64,000 nt of DNA from JACVRW01 sp963746825 (GTDB taxonomy: Bacteria; Actinomycetota; Thermoleophilia; Solirubrobacterales; Thermoleophilaceae): positions 62,001 through 126,000 of the forward strand of contig CAVVCU010000008.1 of NCBI GenBank assembly GCA_963746825.1, in the 5' to 3' direction. Positions 9,406-17,287 of this stretch are shown piece after piece. The first letter of the stretch is position 1. Each line of letters begins with the position of its first letter. The notes under the pieces were generated by a model, which was not told the origin of the DNA, made no database searches, and saw only the letters and a list, made by a program, of their open reading frames with translations. Both the position numbers and the translations under genes were made by a program.

Positions 9406-10091
9406 ATGGACGACCGCGGCTCGATTCTCGTGGTGGACGACGAGCCGACCATCACCGATGTCGTGTCCCGCTATCTCGAGCGGGCCGGCTACAGCACCCG
9501 CATAGCGGGCGACGGCGCGCAGGCGCTGCGCCTGGCCGGCGAGAGCCGCCCCGATCTGGTGGTGCTCGACCTGATGATGCCCGGCATGGATGGCCTCGAG
9601 GTGATGCGCCGCCTGCGCGAGCACGAACGCGTGTCGGTGATCCTGCTCACCGCCAAGGGCGAGCACACCGACCGCATCATCGGCCTTCGGCTGGGGGCGG
9701 ACGACTACGTGGTCAAGCCCTTCTCCCCGCCGAGCTCGTGGCACGGGTGGACGCGGTGCTGCGGCGCGTCGACAGCTCCCCGGCGCTCGAGGAGCCGATC
9801 GCCTTCGACGACCTCGAGCTCGACCCCCTGGCTCGCCGGGTGACCGTACGCGGCGAAGAGGCCCAGCTGACCGTGCGCGAGTACGACCTCCTGCTGCACT
9901 TCGTGCGACACCCGGGCCAGGTGTTCTCCCGCGACCAGCTGATGGACGCCGTGTGGCAGTACAGCTTCTACACCGACACCTCGACCGTCACGGTGCACGT
10001 GCGCCGGCTGCGGGCCAAGATCGAGAAAGACCCTTCGAGCCCGCGCTGGCTGCAGACGGTTTGGGGCGTCGGCTACCGGTTCCAGCCATGA
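9406..10091 (+). CDS. OmpR/PhoB-type response regulator, frameshifted
   Basis: DNA-binding response regulator partnered with the histidine kinase that follows. The receiver domain has the acidic pair D11/D12, phospho-acceptor D55 in VVLDLMMPGMDGLE, and the conserved Lys in DYVVKPFSP. The winged-helix output domain contains LTVREYDLLLHFVRHPGQVFSR, the DNA-contact region TVTVHVRRLRAKIE and WGVGYRF. The two domains are in different frames. One missing G near 9729 (CCCCGCCGAG in place of CCCCGGCCGAG) accounts for it and restores the family sequence FSPAELVARVDAVLRR. With that base the length is about 228 residues, as expected. The stop overlaps the kinase start (ATGA). Target genes are not evident. 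Confidence 0.85.
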
Positions 10092-11155
10092 GGGGCATGC
10101 CGCTCGCGCTCGCGGTCCTGGCCGCCGCGGCGCTGCTCGGCGGACTGGTGGTGGGCGCGGTCTACAAGCCGGGCGACGGGGTGCTCATGGCGCTCTTCAT
10201 GCTCGCCTGCGGAACGCCGGTGGTAGTGGGAGCGCACCTCCTCGTAGGCCGCCGGCGCTCCGGCGGCGCGCTGGGCCGCCAGTTCGCGTCGGTCGCTGCA
10301 TTGGCCATCGGCCTGGTGATGACCGGTGTGCTCGTGGTCGCCCTGCTCATGTTCATCTCCCCGCACGACGCCCTGGTGATGGCCGTGCTCCTGCTCTTCG
10401 CCGGGGGGCTCACCGCCTACACCACGTGGCTGCTCTCGCGCGACGTGATCGCGCAGCGCGACTCGGCCGAGACCGCGCGCCGCGATCTCGTGGCCGCGGT
10501 CAGCCACGACCTGCGCACGCCGCTCACGTCGCTGCGGCTGCTCTCGGACGCGATCGAGGACGATCTCGTCGACGACGAGACGCGGCACCGCTACGTCGAG
10601 CAGATGTCCGTCCACATCCGGTCGCTATCGACCCTGATCGAGGACCTGTTCGAGCTCTCGCGCCTCGAGGCGGGCGACATCCACTGGTCGTTGGGACAGG
10701 TGCGAATCGACGAGCTTGTCGCCGACACCGTGGAGGCCATGCGCGCCCAGGCCGATGCCGGGCAGGTCGAGGTTCGGGCGGCCGTGCCCGCCGACCTCGC
10801 CCCGGCGGAGGCGAATCCCGAGAAGCTCCAGCGCGTGCTCTTCAACCTGATCCAGAACGCCATCCGCCACACCCCGGCCGACGGGAGCGTGACCGTGCTG
10901 GCCGAGTCGAACGGGCGCACGGTCGAGGTGGAGGTGGCCGATACCGGCGTCGGGCTGCCCGTGGGCGAGCGTGAGCGCGCCTTCGAGCCCTTCTACCGCG
11001 GGGGCAGCGGCGCCGCTCGCTCCGGCGACGGGACCGGCCTCGGCCTCACCATCTGCCGGGCGATCGTGGAGGCCCACGGCGGCGAGATCTGGTTCGCCGA
11101 CGCCGATCGCGGAACGCGCGTGCGCTTCAGCCTGCCGCGCGCGACTACGCCCTGA
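10088..11155 (+). CDS. Sensor histidine kinase
   Basis: A 355-residue membrane histidine kinase that would phosphorylate the preceding OmpR-type regulator. About four hydrophobic helices occupy residues 5-115 with very short loops, so there is no large extracellular sensor domain. It probably senses a membrane or intramembrane signal. The dimerisation/phosphotransfer helix has the H-box AAVSHDLRTPLTSLR with phospho-acceptor His140. The ATPase domain shows the N-box NLIQNAIRH, DTGVGLP and GTGLGLTIC. It starts with ATG overlapping the regulator stop by 4 bp, giving coupled translation. No output operon sits next to it; the following genes begin over 100 bp downstream. Confidence 0.92.
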   Translation: MRGMPLALAVLAAAALLGGLVVGAVYKPGDGVLMALFMLACGTPVVVGAHLLVGRRRSGGALGRQFASVAALAIGLVMTGVLVVALLMFISPHDALVMAVLLLFAGGLTAYTTWLLSRDVIAQRDSAETARRDLVAAVSHDLRTPLTSLRLLSDAIEDDLVDDETRHRYVEQMSVHIRSLSTLIEDLFELSRLEAGDIHWSLGQVRIDELVADTVEAMRAQADAGQVEVRAAVPADLAPAEANPEKLQRVLFNLIQNAIRHTPADGSVTVLAESNGRTVEVEVADTGVGLPVGERERAFEPFYRGGSGAARSGDGTGLGLTICRAIVEAHGGEIWFADADRGTRVRFSLPRATTP

Positions 11156-11288
11156 GCTCGCCCGCCAGCCGCGCGCAAGAAGCGGCTCGCCTGGCCCGCT
11201 ACTCGAGTCTTCTGCCTACTCGCGATGAGTCTTGTGCGCGACGGCGGTCGTAACGTCATGACCACCATCGACGACCATGAGGGAACCC

Positions 11289-11627
11289 ATGACTCCTGAC
11301 GACCGCCTGCAGCTTGTGCGCGACTGCTTCGGCGCCTACGAATCGGGAGATCGCAGCGTCGTCGAGCGGCTCCTGGCCGACGACTTCACCTTCTCTGCGC
11401 CGCCTGACGTGGGTATCGACCGAGCCACCTATTTCGACCGCTGCTGGCCGAACTCCGAGACGACCCAGAGGTTCGAATACAAGCGGCTCGTGGAGGCCGA
11501 TGGCGAGGTCTTCGTGACATACGAGGCGACCAGGACCGACGGAACACGGTTTCGCAACACCGAGATCTTCGGCTTCACGGCCGACAAGATCGGCTCCGTG
11601 GAGGTCTACTTCGGTTGGGACGTCTGA
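11289..11627 (+). CDS. SnoaL/NTF2-like fold protein
   Basis: A small alpha+beta-barrel protein of the nuclear-transport-factor-2/SnoaL-like superfamily. The opening LVRDCFGAYESGDRSVVERLLADDFTF and the later EVYFGWDV strand are typical. Such domains act as small enzymes or ligand binders, and function cannot be assigned from sequence. Two in-frame ATGs exist, at 11277 and 11289. I prefer the second because AGGGA lies just upstream of it. The stop overlaps the start of the next gene (TGATG), and a third gene follows within 4 bp, so these three small enzymes form one transcription unit. Confidence 0.75.
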   Translation: MTPDDRLQLVRDCFGAYESGDRSVVERLLADDFTFSAPPDVGIDRATYFDRCWPNSETTQRFEYKRLVEADGEVFVTYEATRTDGTRFRNTEIFGFTADKIGSVEVYFGWDV

Positions 11628-12179
11628 TGCGCCTGACCGTGACCCAGAACATCACGCTCGACGGCGTGATCGATGCGACCGAGGGCTGGTTCTCGCCGGA
11701 GGGCGAGGAAGACACCACGGACATCGAGGCGACGCTGCGCGAGCAGATGCAGCAGGAGGACGGGCTGCTCTTCGGGCGCAGGACCTTCGAGGACATGCGC
11801 GGCTACTGGCCGAACCAGACCGACGACGAAACGGGCATCACCGATCACCTCAACCGGGTGCCCAAGTACGTGATGTCGAGCAGCCTGCAGGATCCGGAAT
11901 GGGAGAACACAACGGTGCTGCGCGGGCCGCTGGAGGATGAGGTCCGGGCGCTCAAGGCGGAGCCGGGGCAGAACCTCGGCATCACCGGCAGCATCAGCGT
12001 GGTGCACGACCTGATCGGCGCGGGCCTCGTGGACGAGTACCGGCTGTTCGTCTATCCGGTGGTGCTGGGCCAGCGGAGCGCGGCTGTTCGCGGACGGCGC
12101 GGACGTGCCCGAGCTGCAACTGCTCGAGGCCAAGCCGTATCGTTCCGGCATCGTCCTGATGCGCTACTCACCCGCCTGA
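11627..12179 (+). CDS. Dihydrofolate reductase-like (RibD C-terminal family) protein, frameshifted
   Basis: Member of the RibD-C/dihydrofolate-reductase-like family often found as stand-alone reductases in actinobacteria. The N-terminal TVTQNITLDGVIDATEGWF, DGLLFGRRTFEDMRGYWP, YVMSSSL and NLGITGSISVVHDLI blocks are in one frame up to about 12069. One extra C in GGGCCAGC (12070-12071) then shifts the frame. Removing it gives VVLGSGARLFADGADVP, the expected family motif, and the sequence ends at LMRYSPA with stop at 12179. Corrected length is about 183 residues. The substrate is unknown; these proteins are annotated as reductases by fold only. It is the middle gene of a three-gene unit. Confidence 0.8.
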
Positions 12180-12182
12180 ACC

Positions 12183-12821
12183 ATGGACGTCGTCGTCGCC
12201 GGTGGCCATGGTCAAATCGCGCTCCAGCTGCTGAGCCTTCTCTCCGAGCGCGGTGATCGCGCGCGGGGCCTGATCCGCAATCCGGACCACGCCGGGGACC
12301 TCGAGGCCGCGGGCGCGGAGGCGGTGGTGTGCGACATGGAGGCCGAGGAGGACCTGGCCCCCTTCGTCGAAGGCGCCGACGCCGTCGTGTTCGCCGCCGG
12401 GGCCGGTCCCGGCAGCGGTGCGGAGCGAAAGCAGACCGTCGACCTGGGCGCGGCCGTGAAGCTGCTCGAAGCCGCGCAGGCCACGGGCGCGCGGCGGTAC
12501 GTGATGGTGAGCGCGATCGGCGCATCGCACCCCGATGAGATCTCGGAGGCGATGCGGCCCTACTACGACGCGAAGATCGAGGCCGACCGCCGGCTGGCCG
12601 AGAGCGACCTCGACTGGACCATCGTGCGCCCCGGCGGCCTGACCGACGACCCGGGCAGCGGCCTCGTGCGCGCGGGCCGGGACATCGGCAACGGCAAGAT
12701 CCCGCGAGCCGACGTGGCGGCGACCCTCGCCGCGGTGCTCGCCACCGACTCGACGATCGGCAAGACGTTCGACCTCATCGAGGGCGACACAGCGGTCGAC
12801 GACGCCGTGCGCTCGCTCTGA
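12183..12821 (+). CDS. NAD(P)-binding atypical SDR (YwnB/NmrA-like)
   Basis: A 212-residue Rossmann protein of the atypical short-chain dehydrogenase group (YwnB/NmrA-like). The glycine motif near the N-terminus (VVAGGHGQIALQLLSLL) is GGxGxxA-like. The central VVFAAGAG and YVMVSAIGA strands, YYDAKIEADRRLAESDLDWTIVRPGGL and the C-terminal DVAATLAAVL segment are typical. These proteins bind NAD(P)H and act as redox sensors or minor reductases. The usual catalytic Tyr-Lys pair is partly kept (YYDAK). It starts 3 bp after the stop of the reductase gene, so it is in the same operon. Confidence 0.85.
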   Translation: MDVVVAGGHGQIALQLLSLLSERGDRARGLIRNPDHAGDLEAAGAEAVVCDMEAEEDLAPFVEGADAVVFAAGAGPGSGAERKQTVDLGAAVKLLEAAQATGARRYVMVSAIGASHPDEISEAMRPYYDAKIEADRRLAESDLDWTIVRPGGLTDDPGSGLVRAGRDIGNGKIPRADVAATLAAVLATDSTIGKTFDLIEGDTAVDDAVRSL

Positions 12822-12867
12822 GCCGCTGAGGGCGCCCGTCGATACCAGCTCGAAGCGCGCCCGCGCC

Positions 12868-13413
12868 GTGCTCGACCGCGCCCGGAGCGTGCCGCGCGGC
12901 CGGGTCACCACCTACGGCGACCTGAGCCCCGAGGCTCCCCGCTACGCCGGCGCCGTCCTCTACGCGTGCGATGACCCCGGCGTGCCCTGGCAGCGCATCG
13001 TGCGCGCCGACGGGTCGCTGGCCAAAGGCGCGCGCCAGCGCCGGCTTCTGGAGGCCGAGGGAGTGCCCTTTCGCGGCGAGCGCGTGGACATGCGCGCGGC
13101 CTGGGTGGGCCTGGCGCAGAGCCGGCCGGCGTGCGCGCGGATGAATCGTGACTCAGCTCGTCTGAACGATCAGCACGTCGCAGGCCGCCCGGTGCGAAAC
13201 CGTGTTGGGGATGCTGCCGAGCACGCGGCGGTGCATTCCCCGGTTGCCCACCACGATCAGGTCGGCGCCCACCGCCTCCGCGACCTCGAGGATGGCCTGG
13301 CCCGGCTCGGAGGTGGACGCGTGCTGCGAAACGTCGACGTCCTTCGCGCCGAGGCGGGCCAGCGTGCGCTCGAGAGCCACGTCGGCCTGGAAGTCCGGTC
13401 CGGTGGCGGGTGA
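12868..13413 (+). CDS. Alkyltransferase-like (ATL) DNA-repair protein; C-terminal extension doubtful
   Basis: The first 85 residues or so match the DNA-binding domain of the MGMT/Ogt fold: IPxG-like VPRGRVTTYGDL, then YAGAVLYACDDPGVPWQRIVRADGSLAKG and LLEAEGVPFRGERVDM. At the active-site position the PCHRV of true alkyltransferases reads PWQRI. Cys is replaced by Trp, the mark of alkyltransferase-like proteins, which bind O6-alkylguanine and flag it for nucleotide excision repair. The conserved part ends near 13125. The open frame runs to 13413, antisense to a well-conserved UspA gene, which is implausible. The true stop was probably lost by a frameshift near 13110-13145; in another frame a stop occurs at 13142-13144. 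Start GTG 12868. Confidence 0.6.
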   Translation: MLDRARSVPRGRVTTYGDLSPEAPRYAGAVLYACDDPGVPWQRIVRADGSLAKGARQRRLLEAEGVPFRGERVDMRAAWVGLAQSRPACARMNRDSARLNDQHVAGRPVRNRVGDAAEHAAVHSPVAHHDQVGAHRLRDLEDGLARLGGGRVLRNVDVLRAEAGQRALESHVGLEVRSGGG

Positions 13414-13569
13414 GGCCGCGCCTCCGACAACCGGGGCGGGGCTCGGGTCGTGGGCGGTCACCACGTGCAGCGCAGCGTCGCCCGAGCGCGCCAGCTCCAG
13501 CGCCCTGGCGAAGGCGAGGTCGGCCGTATCCGACCAGTTCGTGCCCACCACGATCGTGCGGAACGGCAT
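13153..13569 (-). CDS. Universal stress protein, UspA family (ATP-binding type)
   Basis: A single-domain UspA protein of 138 residues. The N-terminal strand IVVGTNWSDTADLAFARALELA, the VGADLIVVGNRGMHRRVLGSIPNTVSHRA block and the closing CDVLIVQTS are present. The G-2x-G-9x-G(S/T/N)-type motif (GNRGMHRRVLGSIPNTVS) is the ATP-binding signature. It is one of two neighbouring UspA genes on the same strand, 11 bp apart, with very similar C-termini, so a tandem duplication. Such proteins are induced under growth arrest and oxidative stress in many bacteria. The specific role here is unknown. Confidence 0.92.
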   Translation of the reverse strand: MPFRTIVVGTNWSDTADLAFARALELARSGDAALHVVTAHDPSPAPVVGGAASPATGPDFQADVALERTLARLGAKDVDVSQHASTSEPGQAILEVAEAVGADLIVVGNRGMHRRVLGSIPNTVSHRAACDVLIVQTS

Positions 13570-13580
13570 GCGCCGCCCGC

Positions 13581-14015
13581 TCAGCTCGTCTGGACGATCA
13601 GCACGTCGCAGGGCGCCCGGTGGGACACCTTGTTGGGGACGCTCCCGAGAACGCGCCTGGCCCCCTGCATGCCCCGGCTGCCCAGGATGATCAGATCGGC
13701 GCCGGCCTCGGCCGCCACCGCGAGGATGGCGTCGGCCGCGTCGCCCTTGGGCGCGCGCACCTCAATCTCCACACCGTCGGCTTGGGCGCGGGTCTTCGCG
13801 CGATCGAGCACCCCCTCCGCTTCGAAGTCCGGTCCGACCGACCACTCGGACGCCTCCGCCGCGGGAGCCCCGCCGGTCACCTTCGCCGCGGAAGGCGTGT
13901 AGGCGCTGACCACGTGCAGCCGAGCGCCGGTGAGCCGCGCCATCTCCAGCGCCCGCGCGAGCGCCCGGTCCGCGGTCTGGGAACCGTCCGTGCCGACGAC
14001 GATCGAGCTGAACAT
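13581..14015 (-). CDS. Universal stress protein, UspA family (tandem paralogue)
   Basis: A 144-residue UspA domain starting MFSSIVVGTDGSQTADRALARAL. The ATP-binding motif GSRGMQGARRVLGSVPNKVSHRA and terminal CDVLIVQTS are nearly the same as in the neighbour at 13153-13569. The middle part has an inserted segment (TGGAPAAEASEWSVGPDF) also seen in the sister. An upstream in-frame start exists (14063), but ATG 14015 places the first beta-strand where the family has it. It is the first gene of a two-gene unit. The paralogues probably form homo- or heterodimers, as UspA proteins do; this is inference. Confidence 0.9.
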   Translation of the reverse strand: MFSSIVVGTDGSQTADRALARALEMARLTGARLHVVSAYTPSAAKVTGGAPAAEASEWSVGPDFEAEGVLDRAKTRAQADGVEIEVRAPKGDAADAILAVAAEAGADLIILGSRGMQGARRVLGSVPNKVSHRAPCDVLIVQTS

Positions 14016-14091
14016 CGAGAAGACCGTAACCGCCCCGGCGCGACGAGGCAACCCGGCGCTCACAGCACCGGTCCAGTAGAAATCGCGCCTC

Positions 14092-14877
14092 GTGTCCTAC
14101 GAGACGATCCTCTACGACGTGCGCGACGACGGGGTCGCGACCGTCACGCTCAACACGCCCGACAACCGCAACGCCCTCTCGAACCAGCTGCTCGGCGAGC
14201 TGAGCGATGCCTTCGAGGCGGCCGGCGCCGACGAGCGGGTGCGCTGCATCGTGCTCACCTCCTCGCACGAGAAGGTCTTCTCCTCCGGCGCCGCGCTCGA
14301 CAGCTTCGCCGCCGAAGTGCCGCCGGTACACAAGCACTTCGCCACCGAGCGCTTCCCGCGGCTGTTCACGACGATCATGGGCCTGAGCAAGCCGACCCTC
14401 TGCGCCGCGAACGGCCACGTGCTTGCCGGGGCGCTCGGCCTGGCGCTGTGCTGCGACCTGATCGTGGCCCGGGAGGGCGCTCGCTTCGGCACCCCGGAGA
14501 TCAACGTGGGCGCCTTTCCCTTCATGATCATGGCTTTGATCTACCGCAATGTCCCACGCAAGAAGACCAACGAGCTGTTGTTGTTGGGCGAGCAGATCTC
14601 GGCCGAGGAGGCGCGCGAGGCCGGGATCGTCAACCGGGTCGCGCCGGCCGAGGAGTTCGACGCCCTCGTCGACGACTGGGCCAAGCGGCTCGCCGCCAAG
14701 TCGCCCGTGCTGATGCGCATGGGCAAGGAGGCCATGTACCGCCAGCTCGACATGCCCTTCGAGGATGCGCTCGACTTCCTGCGCTCACAGCTCTCGATCG
14801 CGTTGACCACCGAGGACATCCAGGAGGGCGTGAAGGCGTTCTTCGAGAAGCGCGAGCCCCACTGGTCGGGGCGATGA
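14092..14877 (+). CDS. Enoyl-CoA hydratase/isomerase family protein
   Basis: Crotonase-fold protein of 261 residues, the usual size. It has the CoA-binding NTPDNRNALSNQLL segment, the oxyanion-hole strand KVFSSGAALDSF and the central AANGHVLAGALGLALCCDLIVA helix. The acidic region GTPEINVGAFPFM has Glu at one of the two catalytic positions. A C-terminal trimerisation helix ends in VKAFFEKREPHWSGR. It hydrates enoyl-CoA or carries out a related crotonase reaction. It starts with GTG and leads a run of four overlapping genes (arginase-fold, carboxyltransferase, amine oxidase). The set suggests catabolism of a nitrogenous or branched acyl compound; this is inferred from gene order. Confidence 0.9.
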   Translation: MSYETILYDVRDDGVATVTLNTPDNRNALSNQLLGELSDAFEAAGADERVRCIVLTSSHEKVFSSGAALDSFAAEVPPVHKHFATERFPRLFTTIMGLSKPTLCAANGHVLAGALGLALCCDLIVAREGARFGTPEINVGAFPFMIMALIYRNVPRKKTNELLLLGEQISAEEAREAGIVNRVAPAEEFDALVDDWAKRLAAKSPVLMRMGKEAMYRQLDMPFEDALDFLRSQLSIALTTEDIQEGVKAFFEKREPHWSGR

Positions 14878-15701
14878 ACGTCTCGCTCATCTGCCTGTGC
14901 TGCCGCACTTCCGACCGCACCCCCGGGGCGGCGCTCGGCGCCATGACGCTCGCCCCGCTGATCGGCAAGCGCCTCGGGATCGAGCCGCGCAACATCGGCA
15001 GCCGGGGCGAGCCGCGAGAGGCCGGCTACGAGCAGGACCTGAGCGAGTCGCGCGGGTGCCTGCTCGAGGCGGGCGGGCAGGTGGACGACGCCCTCGGGGG
15101 CGGGCGGGTGCCGGTGATGACGGCCGCCGACTGCTCGATCTCGGTCACCATGCTGCCCGCCGCGCTGCGGCACCGCTCCGAGGCCAAGGTGCTCTGGCTC
15201 GACGCCCACGCGGACTACAACACACCGGTCACGAGCGAGAGCGGGTACCTCGGCGGCATGTGCCTGGCAGGGGCGTGCGGGGAATGGGACGCCGGCCTCG
15301 GGGACACCATCTCCCCAGAGCAGGTGGTGCTCGCCGGCATCCGCGACCTCGACTCGGGCGAGCGCGAGCTGCTGGAGCGCAGCCCGGCGACGGTGATCGG
15401 CGCGAGCCCGGTCGAGACGCTCGTGGCGGTCAAGAACGCGCTCGCGGGCGAGCCCGTCTTCGTCCACCTCGACCTCGACGTACTCGACCCGGAGGAGTTT
15501 CCCTCCGCGAACCCGGTGCCCGGCGGGCTCTCCTCGGACAAGCTCTACGACCTGATGGAGGCGGTGGCCGACGACTCGGAGCTGGTGGGGGTGGAGATCA
15601 CCGCCTTCGAGGCGCCCGAGGACGAAGACGAGCGGGCGGACATGGCGGAGACCGCCATGCGCGTGCTCGACCCGATGCTCGACCGCCTGTCGCGGCCGTG
15701 A
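14874..15701 (+). CDS. Arginase/agmatinase-fold protein with altered first metal ligand
   Basis: A 275-residue ureohydrolase-fold protein. Two of the three metal motifs are kept: WLDAHADYN (the DAHxD block) and VHLDLDVLDP (the DxDxxDP block). The first, normally GGDHS, reads AADCS, so the His ligand is Cys here. A late Glu is retained in EITAFEAP. Arginases and agmatinases use two Mn ions held by these residues, so the Cys could alter metal choice or activity. Some arginase-fold subfamilies do show this change. It overlaps the hydratase stop (ATGA) and the next start (GTGA), hence is an integral member of the operon. Substrate unknown; a guanidino or formimino compound is a reasonable guess. 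Confidence 0.8.
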   Translation: MNVSLICLCCRTSDRTPGAALGAMTLAPLIGKRLGIEPRNIGSRGEPREAGYEQDLSESRGCLLEAGGQVDDALGGGRVPVMTAADCSISVTMLPAALRHRSEAKVLWLDAHADYNTPVTSESGYLGGMCLAGACGEWDAGLGDTISPEQVVLAGIRDLDSGERELLERSPATVIGASPVETLVAVKNALAGEPVFVHLDLDVLDPEEFPSANPVPGGLSSDKLYDLMEAVADDSELVGVEITAFEAPEDEDERADMAETAMRVLDPMLDRLSRP

Positions 15702-17287
15702 CCGAGCGCGCGGCCGCGGGCCAGCTGGTGGCCCGACCGTCGCTGCGCTCGCTCGTGGACGAGCTGGAGGAGCGCCGCGAGCAGGCGCGCGCGGGAGGGG
15801 GCGAGGAGCGCATCGCGCGCCAGCACGAGCAGGACAAGCTGACCGCCCGCGAGCGCCTCGACCTGCTGATGGACGAGGGCACCTTCGTCGAGCTCGGCAT
15901 TCACGGCCGCCCGCACTTCTCCCAGCGGGCGATGGAGGGCAAGCCCGCCCCCGCCGACGGCGTGATCACGGGCTACGGCAAGGTCGACGGGCGGCCGGTG
16001 GCCGTGGCGGCCTACGACTTCACGGTCATGGCCGGCTCGATGGGGATGACCGGCGAGCTCAAGGTCACGCGCCTGCGCGAGCTCGCTCTCGGCAAGCGCA
16101 TACCGATGGTGTGGCTGCTCGACTCGGCGGGAGCGCGCATCCAGGAGGCGTCCGGATCGCTGTTCGCCGGGTCGGGGCACCTGTTTCGCGAGGAGGTGAT
16201 CGCCAGCGGAGTGATTCCTCAGGTGGCCGCCCTCATGGGTCCGTGCGCGGCGGGCACGGCCTACATCCCGGGCCTCGCCGACTTCGTGCCCATGGTCAAG
16301 GGCCGCGGCTCGATGGCGCTGGCGGGACCGCACCTGACCAAGGCCGTGACCGGCGAGGACGTGACCCAGGAGGAGCTCGGCGGCACCCGCGTGCATACCC
16401 GCGTCTCGGGGGTGGGCGACCTCGAGGTCGACTCCGACGAGGAGTGCATCGCGGCGATCCGCTCGTACCTGTCCTTCTTCCCCTCCAACTGCGAGGAGGC
16501 GGCGCCGCGCCGCGAGAGCGCCGACCCGGTGGACCGCGCCGACGAGGAGCTGCTCGACATCCTGCCCGACTCGCCCCGCCATCCCTACGACATGTACGAG
16601 CTGATCCGGCGCATCGCCGACGACGGCGAGTGGTTCGATCTCAAGCCGCGCTGGGCCCGCACGATCATCACCTGCCTGGCCCGCATGGGCGGCCGGCCGG
16701 TGGGCATCGTGGCCAACCAGCCCAAGCACCTGGGCGGGATCCTCGAGAACGACTCGGCCGACAAGGCGGCGCGGTTCATCAACCTGTGCGACGCCTACGG
16801 CATCCCGCTGCTGTTCCTGATGGACGTGCCGGGCTTCATGGTGGGCACGAAGGTCGAGCGGGCCGGCATCATCCGCCACGGGGCGAAGATGCTCTACGCG
16901 GTGTCGCGGGCCACGGTGCCAAAGGTCACGGTGATCGTGCGCAAGGCCTACGGCGCCGGCTACTACGTGATGTGCGGCAAGGCCTACGAGCCCGACCTGA
17001 TCGTCGCCTGGCCGAGCGCCGAGATCTCGGTGATGGGCCCCGAGGGCGCCACCAACATCATCTTCCGCAAGCAGATCGAGGCCAGCGAGGATCCCGACGC
17101 GACGCGGGCGGAGATGATCGAGGGGATCCGCAAGACGATCGACCCCTACATCGCCGCCGGAAACGCGATGATCGACGACATCATCGACCCGCGCGAGACG
17201 CGGCCAACCGTCATCCGCGCGCTGGAGATGGCGCAGACAAAGAGGGTGGAGCGACCATGGAAGAAGCACGGGGTAATGCCCGTCTAG
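15698..17287 (+). CDS. Acyl-CoA carboxylase carboxyltransferase (beta) subunit
   Basis: A 529-residue carboxyltransferase of the propionyl-/methylcrotonyl-/acyl-CoA carboxylase beta family. It moves a carboxyl group from biotin to an acyl-CoA. The N-terminal half has KLTARERLDLLMDEGTFVEL, the CoA-binding SAGARIQEASGSLF and GPCAAGTAYIPGLADF. The C-terminal half has the biotin-side motifs DVPGFMVGTKVERAGIIRHG, YGAGYYVMCGKAYEPD and SVMGPEGATNIIF. The biotin carboxylase/BCCP partner is not in this window, so it must be encoded elsewhere. GTG start with a 4 bp overlap to the arginase-fold gene. The next gene starts 31 bp before its stop. Confidence 0.92.
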   Translation: MTERAAAGQLVARPSLRSLVDELEERREQARAGGGEERIARQHEQDKLTARERLDLLMDEGTFVELGIHGRPHFSQRAMEGKPAPADGVITGYGKVDGRPVAVAAYDFTVMAGSMGMTGELKVTRLRELALGKRIPMVWLLDSAGARIQEASGSLFAGSGHLFREEVIASGVIPQVAALMGPCAAGTAYIPGLADFVPMVKGRGSMALAGPHLTKAVTGEDVTQEELGGTRVHTRVSGVGDLEVDSDEECIAAIRSYLSFFPSNCEEAAPRRESADPVDRADEELLDILPDSPRHPYDMYELIRRIADDGEWFDLKPRWARTIITCLARMGGRPVGIVANQPKHLGGILENDSADKAARFINLCDAYGIPLLFLMDVPGFMVGTKVERAGIIRHGAKMLYAVSRATVPKVTVIVRKAYGAGYYVMCGKAYEPDLIVAWPSAEISVMGPEGATNIIFRKQIEASEDPDATRAEMIEGIRKTIDPYIAAGNAMIDDIIDPRETRPTVIRALEMAQTKRVERPWKKHGVMPV

